DNA of 64,000 bases, from positions 186,001 to 250,000 of the forward strand of contig OY969812.1 in NCBI GenBank assembly GCA_963703335.1, given 5' to 3'. Positions within the stretch are counted from its first letter, which is position 1; each line of letters begins with the position of its first letter. This DNA is from VRUE01 sp963703335 (GTDB lineage: Bacteria; Actinomycetota; Thermoleophilia; Solirubrobacterales; 70-9). Shown here one piece after another: positions 15,418 to 24,749 of this stretch. A model generated the notes under the pieces. It made no database searches and was not told the origin of the DNA. It saw only the letters and a program-made list of their open reading frames with translations. A program made the position numbers and the translations under genes.

Positions 15418-17255
15418 TCGTCCTTGCCGCTCTGGGTTGAGCGCGACCTATCGCGACCGCCTCTGCGGCCGCGACGGCGACTGCGCGAGGGCGTGGATTC
15501 TAGCTGGGAGCCGTCTTCCTCGCCGCCTGCACCGTTGGGCGACTCGCCCTCGGGCAACGACGCAACGGCGGCGGCCCGCTCGACTCGCTCGATCCGCACC
15601 AATTTGCGCTCGCCGACGAAGCGGCCGCCGCCGGTGACGCTGACGATGTAGGAGTCGACGCGGGCGACGGCGTCGTCGGCGTTGTACATATGTGGCTCGT
15701 CGATTTTGACCAGCACCTCCTCGCCGACTTTGAAGGGCAGCGCCCGCTCCTCGATCTCGGCACGGCTGCCTGTCTCGACCACGGTGAAGGTGTCGATGGG
15801 CAGCGCTTCGCCGCCCTCGAAGTGGAACTGCTTGCCCGTCTCGGACTCCAGCTCGGCAAGACCGCTGTCGGGATCGATCAGCTCGGCGGCAACCTTCGGG
15901 TGGACCCGGATGAGCAGGGCCTCAGCATCTTTGGCGCCGGCAGCAATGTCCGGCAGACGACGGAGGGCATCGAGCGCAACGGTCTCCGCCGAGAGCACAA
16001 CCCCTTCGCCCTGGCAGGTTTGGCAGGGCACGGTGAGGATCTCGCGCACACCGTCAGTGACGTTCTGGCGCGTCATCTCGACCAGGCCCAGCGGCGAGAC
16101 CTCGACCACGTAGCTCTTCGACTTATCCGCGTCGAGCGCTTTGCGCAGCGTTTTCAGCACCTTGTCGCGATTGCGTGCCCGTGCCATGTCAATGAAGTCG
16201 ATGACGATGATGCCGCCGATGTCGCGCAGTCGCAGCTGCCGCACCGCCTCCTCGGCCGCCTCGGTGTTGACCCGCGTGATCGTCTCCTCGAGGCCGCCTT
16301 TGCCGCGGCCAGTGAAGCTGCCGCTGTTGACGTCCATCACGGTCAGAGCCTCGGCGTAGTCGATGATCAGGTAGCCGCCCGAGGCGAGATCGACGCGCTT
16401 GCCGAGCGTCGACTCGATCTCCTTGTCGATGCCCCACTTCTCGAACAGCGGCTTGCGCTCCTCGTAGAGCTCGACGCCGCCAACCAGCTCCGGCGCGGTG
16501 CGCTGGAAGAAGCTGGTCACCCGTTCGAACTGCTTGGGCGAATCGATGATGGCTTTTTCGAAGTCACTGAGGAACACGTCGCGCAGCACCCGCACCGGCA
16601 GGTCGGCCTCCTGGAAGACCAGGTCAGGCGCAACGATCTGTTCGGTGCGCCGCTCGAGCACGTCGTTGAGCTTGTGCAGGTAGCCGATCTCCCGCACGAA
16701 GTCGGCCTTTTTGGCGCCGTGGGCAGCGGTGCGCACAATCAGGCCGCCAGGGCCTTTGTAGGTGCGATCGACCATCTTGCGCAGGCGATCACGCTCGGAG
16801 TCGGCAAGCCGCCGGCTGACGCCGACGCCGCTGCCTTGCGGCGCGTAGACCAGGTAACGGCCGGCGATCGAAACGTTCATCGAAAGCCGCGCGCCCTTGC
16901 TCTTCAGCGGATCCTTGACCACCTGGACGACGATCTCCTGACCCGGTTTGATCAGCTCGTCGATGCGGCGACCTTTGCCGCGACCGCGCCTCGGCGCCTG
17001 CTCGCCGCCCGGCAGGACGATCTCGTCGACGTGGAGAAAGCCGTTGCGCTCGAGGCCGATGTCGACGAAAGCGGCCTCCATGCCGGGCAAGACGTTGTCG
17101 ACCTTGCCCTTGTAGATGTTGCCGACGATTGAACGTCGGCCGCGGCGCTCGATGTAGAGCTCCGCAACGTCGCGTTTGCCGCCTTTCGTCTTTGACTCCA
17201 GGACGGCGACGCGGGTCTCGCCACGATCGGCAGAAACCAGAATTGTCTTTTTCAT
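15414..17255 (-). CDS. rng: Ribonuclease E/G
   Basis: Endoribonuclease for rRNA maturation and mRNA decay. 613 residues. The S1 RNA-binding domain lies in about residues 36-125 (GNIYKGKVDNVLPGMEAAFV). The catalytic DNase I-like part contains DVNSGSFTGRG and GIIVIDFIDMARARNRDKVL with metal-binding Asp. The Zn-link CQTCQGEG follows. The C-terminal about 50 residues are Arg/Ser/Gly-rich (SRSRRRGRRGGRDRSRS). It starts with ATG at 17255 and precedes rplU. Confidence 0.96.
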   Translation of the reverse strand: MKKTILVSADRGETRVAVLESKTKGGKRDVAELYIERRGRRSIVGNIYKGKVDNVLPGMEAAFVDIGLERNGFLHVDEIVLPGGEQAPRRGRGKGRRIDELIKPGQEIVVQVVKDPLKSKGARLSMNVSIAGRYLVYAPQGSGVGVSRRLADSERDRLRKMVDRTYKGPGGLIVRTAAHGAKKADFVREIGYLHKLNDVLERRTEQIVAPDLVFQEADLPVRVLRDVFLSDFEKAIIDSPKQFERVTSFFQRTAPELVGGVELYEERKPLFEKWGIDKEIESTLGKRVDLASGGYLIIDYAEALTVMDVNSGSFTGRGKGGLEETITRVNTEAAEEAVRQLRLRDIGGIIVIDFIDMARARNRDKVLKTLRKALDADKSKSYVVEVSPLGLVEMTRQNVTDGVREILTVPCQTCQGEGVVLSAETVALDALRRLPDIAAGAKDAEALLIRVHPKVAAELIDPDSGLAELESETGKQFHFEGGEALPIDTFTVVETGSRAEIEERALPFKVGEEVLVKIDEPHMYNADDAVARVDSYIVSVTGGGRFVGERKLVRIERVERAAAVASLPEGESPNGAGGEEDGSQLESTPSRSRRRGRRGGRDRSRSTQSGKDE

Positions 17256-17307
17256 TTGAGTTAGCTCAGTTCAGAGTAGGTACGCACGTCCGGTGCCCTT
17301 CGAGGGG

Positions 17308-18504
17308 TCACCAGGCGAACCTGCCTTTCTGGCTGAGCCGCGCTTGCATGTGAATGCTCTGCAGGATGCCCACCGCAAGGAAGGTCGCCAAAACGGACGA
17401 CCCGCCGTAGCTCATCAGCGGCAGGGGTATCCCGGTGATCGGCATGATCCCCAGGTTCATCCCCACGTTTACGAAGACCTGGAAGAGCAACATGGCGGCG
17501 ATGCCACCTGCCACCAGGGTCCCGTAGGAGTTCTTCGAGAGCGTCACAATCCGCAGCGCCCGCCAGATCAGCAGGGCGTATAGGGATAGGACCAACGCGG
17601 CGCCCATGAATCCATAGCGCTCACCGATCACGGCGAAAATGAAATCGGTGTGCCGCTCGGGGACAAAGTCGAGCCGCGTTTGGGTTGCCCGATCGCCGCG
17701 TCCGGTCTTCTCCCCGGATCCGATGGCGATCTTGGCTTGATTTTGCTGGTAGCCCGCGTCGGCGGGGTCCGCGCTGGGGTCGAGGAAAGAGGTGAGTCTC
17801 TCCTCTTGATAACCCTTGAGAATCGGCGTCCCAACTGCGGGCGCCACCACGAGGACCGCCGCTATCAAAGCGACGAGGGCTGCGCCGATCACCGCGAAGT
17901 GCGTCCAGCGGACGCCCCCCACGTACATCACGGCGAGTGTGATTGCCCCGAACACCAGGGAGGTGCCGAGGTCCGGCTGCAGGAAAACAAGCGCTGCCGG
18001 TGCCAGACCGAGACAGAGGTAGCGCACCGTGCGCTGCCAATCCGACCCGCTCCTGGCGCCATCGATGACAAAGCCGGCAAGGGCCAAAACCAAGAGGACC
18101 TTGCCGAGCTCCGATGGCTGAAAGCTGAAGAAAGGAAGTTCGAAGGCTCGCCGCGAGCCGCGCGCTGCGAAGCCGAAGACGAAGACGAGCGAGATGCTGA
18201 CGCAAAGAAACGTGTAGATGCCCACCCGCAGCTCGCGGAAGCGTGAATAGTCGATGCGGGTTAGGAGGTACATGCCGACGATCCCGAGCACGCCGTAGAT
18301 CGCCTGCCGGTCCACGTAGTAATAAGGGTTGCCGGGGACGTCGTGCTTCGTGGCCTCGGCCAAGGTGAAGACGCTGAAAGCGACGAGGGCCATCGCCGAG
18401 AGCGCCAATGGGCCGTCCATATAGGGCAGGCCAAGGCGCTCGGCGATGCCGGGATGGAAAGCGAAGGGCTCGGGCCTGGCGCGGCGGGCGCGGGTCGCGT
18501 ACAT
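17308..18504 (-). CDS. rodA: Peptidoglycan glycosyltransferase RodA (SEDS family)
   Basis: Polymerises lipid II in lateral-wall synthesis with PBP2. 398 residues, about ten membrane segments. SEDS hallmarks are QPSELGKVLLVLALAGF, FLQPDLGTSLVFGAI and near the end NLGIMPITGIPLPLMSYGGS. Its ATG overlaps the PBP2 stop by one base (TGATG), so the two are translationally coupled, fitting their physical complex. Confidence 0.97.
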   Translation of the reverse strand: MYATRARRARPEPFAFHPGIAERLGLPYMDGPLALSAMALVAFSVFTLAEATKHDVPGNPYYYVDRQAIYGVLGIVGMYLLTRIDYSRFRELRVGIYTFLCVSISLVFVFGFAARGSRRAFELPFFSFQPSELGKVLLVLALAGFVIDGARSGSDWQRTVRYLCLGLAPAALVFLQPDLGTSLVFGAITLAVMYVGGVRWTHFAVIGAALVALIAAVLVVAPAVGTPILKGYQEERLTSFLDPSADPADAGYQQNQAKIAIGSGEKTGRGDRATQTRLDFVPERHTDFIFAVIGERYGFMGAALVLSLYALLIWRALRIVTLSKNSYGTLVAGGIAAMLLFQVFVNVGMNLGIMPITGIPLPLMSYGGSSVLATFLAVGILQSIHMQARLSQKGRFAW

Positions 18505-20372
18505 CAGCCCGGGCTGCCCCCATTGGCACCGGCCGATCCGGTGGTGTGCTTGTCGAAATAGGCTTCGAGAATCTGGAGTGCGGCCGGCGCGGCTGCGTCT
18601 GCGCCGAATCCTCCTTCCTCGATCGTAACGGCAGCGACGATTTTGGGGTCGGGATAGGGCGCCAGGACGAGATACCAGGACTGGTCTTCGTGGCCGACGC
18701 GCTGCGCCGTGCCGGTCTTGCCGGCGACCGGCACCGGGAAGTTGCCGAAGATCCCGAACGAGGTGCCTTCGTTCACCTGGGCGGCATCGTGCAGGCCTTC
18801 GAGGATCGCCGAGCGGTAGCCGGGATCGATGTGAACGTGGCGGCGCGGCGGCGGCGCGAATTCCTTCAGCACACGGCCGGCGGCGTCGGTTACTTCCTTG
18901 CCCACGTGCGGCGTCACGATCGTGCCGCCGTTGCCGAGCGCGGCGTAAGCGATCGCCATCTGTAGAGGATTGGTCTGCAGGTCACCCTGGCCGGTGGCGA
19001 GCTGGATGTTGTCTCCCGCCGACCAGGGACGATCGGTTTCGCCTTCGGCGTAGAGCTGGTTGCGCCAGCGCCGGCTGGGCAGCAGACCTTCTTCGGCGCC
19101 GGGCAGGTCAAGCCCGCTCGGACGGCCGATTCCCAATGCGTGCCCCCAATGCTGCAGCTTTCCTGTATCCCACATCCTCAGGCCCAGCGTGTAGAAGTAG
19201 ACGTCCGAGGAGACCTGCAGCGCCCGCACGAGACTGACGCTGCCGAAGGCCGCCCCACCCGCGTTCTGGAACTCCTGACCGCCGACTGTGATCGAGCCGC
19301 TGTCGTAGATAGCTTCGCTCGGCGTGATCACGCCGTTTTCAAGCGCTGCCAGGGCGGTGATGATCTTGAAGGTCGAGCCCGTCGGGTAGAGGCCGGAGAT
19401 CGCCCGATCGACAAGCGGTGCCGACGGGTTGCGGATGAATTCATCGACCTGTTTCTGGGTCAAAGGCCGGGTGAAGAGGGCCGGTTCGAAGGTCGGGGAA
19501 GAGCCGACAGCGAGGATTTCGCCCGTGTGAACGTCCATCGTGATGAAGCCGCCCGGCAGCCCCTGCGCCGCCAGCGCCGCCTCACCCGCGGCCTGGACGT
19601 CAGTGTCGATCGAGAGCTTGAGGTTGTTGCCGGGGGTCGGCGGCTTAGCGACGAGCCGCCCGTTTGGGGTTGGCTCGCCAAGGGCGTCGACCTGGATCCG
19701 GGTCAGGCCGGGTCGCCCGCGCAGGTAGCCGTCATAGGTGTCCTCGACCCCGTCCTGGCCAATCTCGTCGCCGGGAACCAAGCCCCGGTAGCGCGGCTCT
19801 TTCAGTTCGTCTTTGCCGATCTCGCCAACGCCGCCGAGGATGTGCGCGGCGAGGGTGCCATCGGGGTAGGCGCGGACGAAGACCCGTTGCACCTCGACCC
19901 CGGGGAATCGCTCCTGGTTCTCCTGCAGGTAGAAGACGAGGTAGCGGCCGACGTCGCGACGCAAGGTCACGGGTGCCGCCGGCGCCAGCTTCAGCTTTTC
20001 GTGCATCGTGCGACGCACGCGGCGCAGGGTGCTGTGGGTGAGGTCGGCGAGCTTTGAGAGCTCGGCCCGCCGCTCGATCGGATCGGCGGGCAGTTTGCGC
20101 GGATTTACCTGCAGCGCGAGGCTGGTCCTGTTGGCGACCAGAACTTTGCCGTTGCGATCGAGGATCTGCCCGCGCGGGGCGCTGACCCGGAACGAGCGAG
20201 TGCGGTTGTTCTTCGCTTCGGCGAGGTACTTTTCGCCGTCGGGGACCTGCAGCAGCCACAGCCTGAGGAACAGAATTCCAAAGAGAACAACAGCAAGACC
20301 CCCAAAAAGGGCAATGCGCAGCGCCAGCCGGTTGTTCATCGCCGGGCCGCGCTCATCGGAACGGAGGTACAT
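18504..20372 (-). CDS. mrdA: Penicillin-binding protein 2, elongasome transpeptidase
   Basis: Class B PBP that cross-links peptidoglycan with RodA. 622 residues from ATG 20372 (ATG 20339 is an alternative). There is one membrane anchor near residues 20-38 and a pedestal/dimer domain (APRGQILDRNGKVLVANRTS). In the transpeptidase domain the nucleophile is in TGSTFK, the SxD motif is SSDVYFY and KTGTAQ is the third motif. The extracellular C-terminus ends Gly/Ala-rich. It starts six bases after the mreD stop. Confidence 0.97.
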   Translation of the reverse strand: MYLRSDERGPAMNNRLALRIALFGGLAVVLFGILFLRLWLLQVPDGEKYLAEAKNNRTRSFRVSAPRGQILDRNGKVLVANRTSLALQVNPRKLPADPIERRAELSKLADLTHSTLRRVRRTMHEKLKLAPAAPVTLRRDVGRYLVFYLQENQERFPGVEVQRVFVRAYPDGTLAAHILGGVGEIGKDELKEPRYRGLVPGDEIGQDGVEDTYDGYLRGRPGLTRIQVDALGEPTPNGRLVAKPPTPGNNLKLSIDTDVQAAGEAALAAQGLPGGFITMDVHTGEILAVGSSPTFEPALFTRPLTQKQVDEFIRNPSAPLVDRAISGLYPTGSTFKIITALAALENGVITPSEAIYDSGSITVGGQEFQNAGGAAFGSVSLVRALQVSSDVYFYTLGLRMWDTGKLQHWGHALGIGRPSGLDLPGAEEGLLPSRRWRNQLYAEGETDRPWSAGDNIQLATGQGDLQTNPLQMAIAYAALGNGGTIVTPHVGKEVTDAAGRVLKEFAPPPRRHVHIDPGYRSAILEGLHDAAQVNEGTSFGIFGNFPVPVAGKTGTAQRVGHEDQSWYLVLAPYPDPKIVAAVTIEEGGFGADAAAPAALQILEAYFDKHTTGSAGANGGSPG

Positions 20373-20377
20373 GGCGC

Positions 20378-20926
20378 CTAGGTTCCCAGTACCCGCGGCT
20401 GACGGCGGCGCTGGACCTTTGCCTCCTCGACCAGGGCAGGACGCAGGAGGCGCCGGATCAGCAGGTAGATCGGCCAGCCGAGGAAGAAGGCGTAAACGCT
20501 CTTCAGCACCATGTCGCGAATGATCAGCGTGCTGACCGGAGCGTCGATCCCAAGTAGCAACTGGGTCACGGCATAGCCGATCTCGGCGACGAGGGTGAGC
20601 GCCATGCAGAGGAGGGCGGGCACCAGCGAGCTGTGAATCTCGAACCGCTCACGAAACAGGCCGGCGAGGTAACCGACGCTGAGCAGAACCAGGGAGGAGA
20701 TCCCCAGCGCCTCGACCAGCAGGCAATCGAGGAAGAAGCCGATCCAAAAACCCGCGACCGCGCCGGTGAGGCTGCCGCCCAGCAGGGCGAGGCAGACGAC
20801 GAGAGCCGGCAGAACGTCGGGACTGACGTGGAACAGCTCGACCCGAGAGAAGAACGAGAGCTGCAGGAGCACACCGAGGAAGCCGATGGCAATGATGCGA
20901 ACGACGATCTTCGGAGTCAGGATCAC
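20378..20926 (-). CDS. mreD: Rod shape-determining protein MreD
   Basis: Small membrane protein of the elongasome. 182 residues with five or six hydrophobic segments. Typical family features are LALLGGSLTGAVAGFWIGFF, LVEALGISSLVLLSVGYLAG and the C-terminal FFLGWPIYLLIRRLL. Its start overlaps the mreC stop by four bases. Assigned from topology, length and position between mreC and mrdA. Confidence 0.92.
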   Translation of the reverse strand: MILTPKIVVRIIAIGFLGVLLQLSFFSRVELFHVSPDVLPALVVCLALLGGSLTGAVAGFWIGFFLDCLLVEALGISSLVLLSVGYLAGLFRERFEIHSSLVPALLCMALTLVAEIGYAVTQLLLGIDAPVSTLIIRDMVLKSVYAFFLGWPIYLLIRRLLRPALVEEAKVQRRRQPRVLGT

Positions 20927-21777
20927 CCGCGGGACCCCCCGGTGAGGACCTGGACGAGATCGAGATTTCGCAGGTCGGCGAAGGGGCGCAGCTCGACCTG
21001 TTCGTTGGCCTCCTGTTCGACAACCGGGGCTTTGGTCACTTCGCCGATTGGCAGGCCCGGCGGAAAGAACGACGCGCCCAACCCCTGGACCCGCCAGCCG
21101 GCGGTGACCACGGCCTGACCGCCATGCACCCGCTTGGTCGAGTCGATGAAGTCGAGGATGAGGTGCTCGGGCTCGCCGACTTCCGGCTTAACGAGGCCCT
21201 GGACACCGGCCGGGACGACCTTGGCGGTGATCGAGCTGGCGTGGTCGGTGAGCAGCATCACCTGTGAAGAACCCGGCTCGGCGGCGGCGATGCGGCCGAC
21301 CACGCCGTCGCCGCTGATCACCGGATCGTCTACCTCGACGCCATCGCCGCTGCCAACGTCGATCGTCACGCTCGAGCGCCACACGGTCGGCGAACGCGCG
21401 ATCACGCGTCCAGTGACCGGCTCATAAGCGGAAGCCGCCAGTGCCGGGCCACGATCGAGTTCGACGAGCTTGCGCAGCTGGACGTTCTCGTGGAGTGCCT
21501 CCATACCCGCAACGGCCTGCTCGCGAGACTTCACCAGCTGGCTCTTGAGGCGGCTATTTTCGCCCTTTGCGTCAAAGGTCTCGTCGAACCAGTCGACCAA
21601 GTCCCGGGCCGGCTTCAGGGCGCGATCGGCAATGTCTTGAACCGGGCTGAAGATCGTGCTGACGCCTCGCTGCAAGCCGTTTGAGCCCTGCCCGTAGGTG
21701 ATCGTGAGCAGCGCGAAGGAGCCGACGATAAGAAGGGCTAGCACCGCCCTACGGCGGCGTACTTGCTTTCGGTACAC
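20923..21777 (-). CDS. mreC: Rod shape-determining protein MreC
   Basis: 284 residues. A membrane anchor at about residues 12-28 (AVLALLIVGSFALLTITYG) is followed by a coiled coil at 65-110 (ENSRLKSQLVKSREQAVAGM). The periplasmic-type double beta-barrel contains VTIDVGSGDGVEVDDPVI and GVVGRIAAAEPGSSQVMLLT. MreC links MreB filaments to PBP2. It starts with GTG or ATG at 21777, nine bases after the mreB stop. Confidence 0.95.
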   Translation of the reverse strand: MYRKQVRRRRAVLALLIVGSFALLTITYGQGSNGLQRGVSTIFSPVQDIADRALKPARDLVDWFDETFDAKGENSRLKSQLVKSREQAVAGMEALHENVQLRKLVELDRGPALAASAYEPVTGRVIARSPTVWRSSVTIDVGSGDGVEVDDPVISGDGVVGRIAAAEPGSSQVMLLTDHASSITAKVVPAGVQGLVKPEVGEPEHLILDFIDSTKRVHGGQAVVTAGWRVQGLGASFFPPGLPIGEVTKAPVVEQEANEQVELRPFADLRNLDLVQVLTGGSRG

Positions 21778-21786
21778 AGGGAAGAC

Positions 21787-22821
21787 CTAGTTTCGATTCC
21801 GCTTGCTGGCGCGATGAATGGTCTCGAACTCCTCGAGGGAGATGCCCGAGCCCACTGCCACACACGTCAGCGGTGACTCTGCCAGTTGACAAGGCATCTG
21901 GCACTCATCGCGGAGGCGCTGTTCGAGTCCTTGCAGCAGGGCGCCGCCGCCGGCGAGGGTGATGCCGCGATCCATGATGTCACCCGCCAGCTCCGGCGGG
22001 GTGCGATCGAGCGTGTCCTTTACTGCCTCGACGATGTGGCCGACCGGTTCCTCGAGCGCCTCGCGCACCTCCTCGGAGCCGAGCTCGATCGTCTTTGGCA
22101 AACCCGAGACCAGATCGCGGCCACGGATCTCGGCACGCACCTCTTCAGGCAAGGGCGAGGCCGAGCCGGCCTCGAGCTTCACCTCCTCCGCGGTCTGCGT
22201 CCCGATCGCCAGCTTGTACTCGTGTTTGCAGTGGTTGACGATCGCCTCGTCGAGCTCGTCGCCGCCGACGCGGATCGACTGCGAGACAACGATGCCGCCG
22301 AGCGAGATCACCGCCACCTCGGTAGTGCCACCGCCGACATCGACGACCATCGATCCGGTCGGCTCGGCAACCGGCAGGCCGGCGCCGATCGCCGCCGCCA
22401 TCGGCTCCTCGATCAGGTAGGCCTGCCGCGCGCCCGCCGAGAGACAGGCCTCCTCGACCGCGCGCTTCTCCACCCCGGTCACGCCGGATGGGACGCAGAC
22501 GACAACGCGTGGATGGGCAAAGCGGTTTGAGTGCACCTGTTTGATGAAGTGGCGCAGCATCTGCTCGGTGACGTCGAAGTCGGCGATCACACCGTCCTTG
22601 AGCGGCCGGATCGCAGTGATGTTCCCGGGCGTGCGGCCGAGCATCCGCTTTGCTTCGGCGCCGACCGCATGGACCTGGCCGTTATGCGAATCCATCGCAA
22701 CCACCGAAGGCTCGGAGAGCACGATTCCGCGCCCGCGCACGTAAACGAGCGTGTTGGCCGTGCCGAGGTCGACAGCCATATCGCGGCCGCCCAGTCCTCG
22801 GAGGTAACTGAATACGCCCAT
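21787..22821 (-). CDS. mreB: Rod shape-determining protein MreB
   Basis: Actin-like ATPase that positions the lateral-wall machinery. From ATG 22821 the protein is 344 residues, beginning MGVFSYLRGLGGRDMAVDLG; the open frame extends upstream through palindrome E1 but that part is not homologous. ATP-binding motifs are DLGTANTLVYVRGRGIVLSE, DVGGGTTEVAVISLGG and LAGGGALLQGL. The membrane-binding N-terminal stretch is present. Confidence 0.97.
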   Translation of the reverse strand: MGVFSYLRGLGGRDMAVDLGTANTLVYVRGRGIVLSEPSVVAMDSHNGQVHAVGAEAKRMLGRTPGNITAIRPLKDGVIADFDVTEQMLRHFIKQVHSNRFAHPRVVVCVPSGVTGVEKRAVEEACLSAGARQAYLIEEPMAAAIGAGLPVAEPTGSMVVDVGGGTTEVAVISLGGIVVSQSIRVGGDELDEAIVNHCKHEYKLAIGTQTAEEVKLEAGSASPLPEEVRAEIRGRDLVSGLPKTIELGSEEVREALEEPVGHIVEAVKDTLDRTPPELAGDIMDRGITLAGGGALLQGLEQRLRDECQMPCQLAESPLTCVAVGSGISLEEFETIHRASKRNRN

Positions 22822-22866
22822 GCTCAAAGTGCGGAACTTGCGAGAAATGATCTCAGACGCGCCAAG

Positions 22867-22929
22867 CCGCTCTCCGAACTGCATCGAATTCTCTACCTGG
22901 CAGGAGGAAAATTTGATGCAGTTCAGCGG
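22867..22929. repeat. Palindromic element, family E copy 1
   Basis: The core arms are GAACTGCATC...GATGCAGTTC (22876-22924), with CCGCT/AGCGG outside and AATTCTC/AAAATT inside. It overlaps the stop codon of maf. A near-identical element lies at 61612-61660. Confidence 0.8.
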
Positions 22930-23465
22930 AGGAGCTCGGGTGCCAGCTCGAAGAGGAGGCCGACGGGGAGGCCGATGACGTTGGAGACGCTGCCCTCGAT
23001 CCGCTCGACCAGGGTCGAACCGAGCGTCTGGATCGCGTACCCGCCCGAGCGGCCCTCCCACTCGCCGAACCCCACGTAGCGCTCCTTCTCGGCGTCGCCC
23101 AGTTCCTTGAAGGTCACGGTGGTCCGTTCCAGCCCACTGCGCTCCTCGCCGTCGATGAGCACAACCAGCCCGCTGAGAACCTCATGAGCGCGACCAGACA
23201 TTTGATCCAGATAGCGCCGCGACTCCGCGGCATCGGCGGGCTTGCCCAGCGCCTTGCCGTCGAGCACCACATCGGTGTCGCAGGCAATCACGACCCCAAC
23301 AGCCTGAATCGCACGCGCCTTCAACCGAGCGTTCTCGAGCACCTCGACCTCGGGGTCTCCCCCGCTGAGCTCGTCCACACCGGACACCACGACCTCGAAC
23401 TCCAACCCAAGCTTGCGAAGTATCTCGGCCCGCTGCGGCGACCCGGACGCCAGCGTCAGCTTCAT
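22923..23465 (-). CDS. maf: Maf-family nucleotide pyrophosphatase
   Basis: Hydrolyses non-canonical or modified NTPs to monophosphates; linked to division arrest in bacteria. 180 residues. The signature LASGSPQRAEILRKLG is at residues 4-19, with KARA and IACDTDVVLDGKALGKPAD in the active site and YAIQTLGSTLVERIEGS near the end. It starts with ATG at 23465. The intergenic sequence toward ndk (23466-23577) is GC-rich and palindromic. Confidence 0.95.
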   Translation of the reverse strand: MKLTLASGSPQRAEILRKLGLEFEVVVSGVDELSGGDPEVEVLENARLKARAIQAVGVVIACDTDVVLDGKALGKPADAAESRRYLDQMSGRAHEVLSGLVVLIDGEERSGLERTTVTFKELGDAEKERYVGFGEWEGRSGGYAIQTLGSTLVERIEGSVSNVIGLPVGLLFELAPELLR

Positions 23466-23476
23466 GCGCTTCTGCC

Positions 23477-23560
23477 GGGGGGTGGCGTCGCAGGGGGGAC
23501 CGCCCCCGAGGACGCTTTAGCGACCGCAGGGGGTGGTGGGTCCCCTGCGGCGACAGGACC
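23477..23560. repeat. Degenerate GC-rich palindrome between ndk and maf
   Basis: GTCGCAGGGGGGACC faces GGTCCCCTGCGGCGAC, with two extra bases in one arm. Inside it, CCCCC faces GGGGG and a small hairpin CGCTTTAGCG sits at the centre. It resembles the other intergenic palindromes in size and placement but matches none in sequence. Confidence 0.5.
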
Positions 23561-23577
23561 CGCCGGCCCCAGCGCCA

Positions 23578-23985
23578 TCAGCCCAACTCTGGGAACCAGA
23601 TCTCGATCTCGCGCTCGGCAGACTCATCCGAGTCCGAGCCGTGGACCATGTTGAAGGTCACCTCGAGCGCGAAGTCGCCACGAATCGAACCCGGCGCTGC
23701 CTCGACCGGGTTAGTAGCGCCGATCAGTTGGCGCGCCGCGGCGACCGCTTCGCTGCCCTCGAGCACCATCGCCACCAAGGTGCCACCGGTGATGAAGGAG
23801 ACCAGCTCGCCGAAAAAGGGCTTCTCGGTGTGCTCTTCGTAGTGCTCGTTGGCGATCGGCTCGTCGGCCCGCATCGTCTTCAGCGCCGCGATCCGCAGCC
23901 CCTTGCGCTCAAAGCGAGCGATCACCTCGCCGGTCAGGGCGCGCTGGAAGGCGTCAGGCTTTACGAGGATCAGCGTCCGGCTCAC
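23578..23985 (-). CDS. ndk: Nucleoside diphosphate kinase
   Basis: Equalises NTP and dNTP pools through a phosphohistidine. 135 residues from GTG 23985, chosen because AAAGGAG lies eight bases upstream and the protein then starts SRTLILVKPDAFQRALTGEV. The catalytic His is in FNMVHGSDSDESAEREI, and GATNPVEAAPGSIRGDFA is the conserved loop. A longer open frame upstream is the shadow of the zinc-ribbon gene, with which it overlaps by 32 bases. Confidence 0.96.
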   Translation of the reverse strand: MSRTLILVKPDAFQRALTGEVIARFERKGLRIAALKTMRADEPIANEHYEEHTEKPFFGELVSFITGGTLVAMVLEGSEAVAAARQLIGATNPVEAAPGSIRGDFALEVTFNMVHGSDSDESAEREIEIWFPELG

Positions 23986-24643
23986 GGGCGGGGCTCCTTT
24001 GGGTTCGTTTGGGCGGTGCGGTCTCGGCGTCCTGTTCGGGCGCGGGGGCCTCTGTGGCCGCCGGCGCGGCGCGGCGCTTGGGGCGATCGTCCTGCTTGGG
24101 GCGCCCCTGGCGCTTCGGTCGCTCCTCCCCCCTTGACGGGGCGGGCTCGCCGCTCGCCTGTCGCCGTTTCTCGCCGGCAGACCGCTGGCGGCGCGGACGC
24201 TCGGCAATCGGGTTCTCGCAGTAGGGGCAGAGAGCCCAGCGCGGATCGACCGGCTTGCCGCAGCTCGGGCAGGGATCCTTGAGGCGGCGCTGGCACTGCG
24301 GGCAGCGCAGGTAGTTCTTCTCGACCGGGTATTCGCAGTTTGGACAGGAGGCCTCGGTCAGCTGGCGCACGCGCAGCTCGGCGGCGCGGATCTCCAGCTC
24401 GCGTTCGTGGGCGTCCTCGAGGAACTCGGGTGGACGCACGATCGCGTAGACGGCGGTGCCTATGTAGGGGAAGAAGGAGCCGATCGTCGCGCAGGCGACC
24501 AGGAACGGGTCGGAGATGCGCCGGCGGGCGTCGAGGTAGGTGTAGACGATCAGGGCCAGCCAGACGACGACGATCATCAGGACGAAGAGGGTCACGGCCA
24601 GGTTGAGGCCGCTGTTGGAGATGCCGAAGATCGCTAGTGCCAT
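23954..24643 (-). CDS. Membrane protein with two zinc ribbons and a charged tail
   Basis: 229 residues from ATG 24643 (MALAIFGISNSGLNLAV). There are two hydrophobic segments: residues 10-33, and a second around 44-62 (FLVACATIGSFFPYIGTAVY). A short helix leads to CPNCEYPVEKNYLRCPQC and CPSCGKPVDPRWALCPYC, two CxxC-pair zinc ribbons. The last 95 residues are Arg/Pro/Ala/Glu-rich and likely disordered. The role is unknown; the cytoplasmic ribbons could bind nucleic acid or protein near the membrane. It lies between folC and ndk, where other actinobacteria often carry a small membrane protein. Confidence 0.8.
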   Translation of the reverse strand: MALAIFGISNSGLNLAVTLFVLMIVVVWLALIVYTYLDARRRISDPFLVACATIGSFFPYIGTAVYAIVRPPEFLEDAHERELEIRAAELRVRQLTEASCPNCEYPVEKNYLRCPQCQRRLKDPCPSCGKPVDPRWALCPYCENPIAERPRRQRSAGEKRRQASGEPAPSRGEERPKRQGRPKQDDRPKRRAAPAATEAPAPEQDAETAPPKRTQRSPAREPDADPRKA

Positions 24644-24749
24644 GGCTGGAGGCCCACCGAAGAGGGACGGGCAGTCTACTTCGCCGCCGAGGCTTTGAAC
24701 CCTCGCATCCGACTTTGACCCCACTCCAGCGTGGTCAACATCGGTTGCG

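Noticed and set aside
15690..17132. 480-residue plus-strand open frame opposite rng
   Set aside because: Composition-driven shadow; RNase E/G motifs are clear on the other strand.
22822..23061. 80-residue N-terminal extension of MreB
   Set aside because: Crosses palindrome E1 and the end of maf; homology begins at MGVFSYL (22821).
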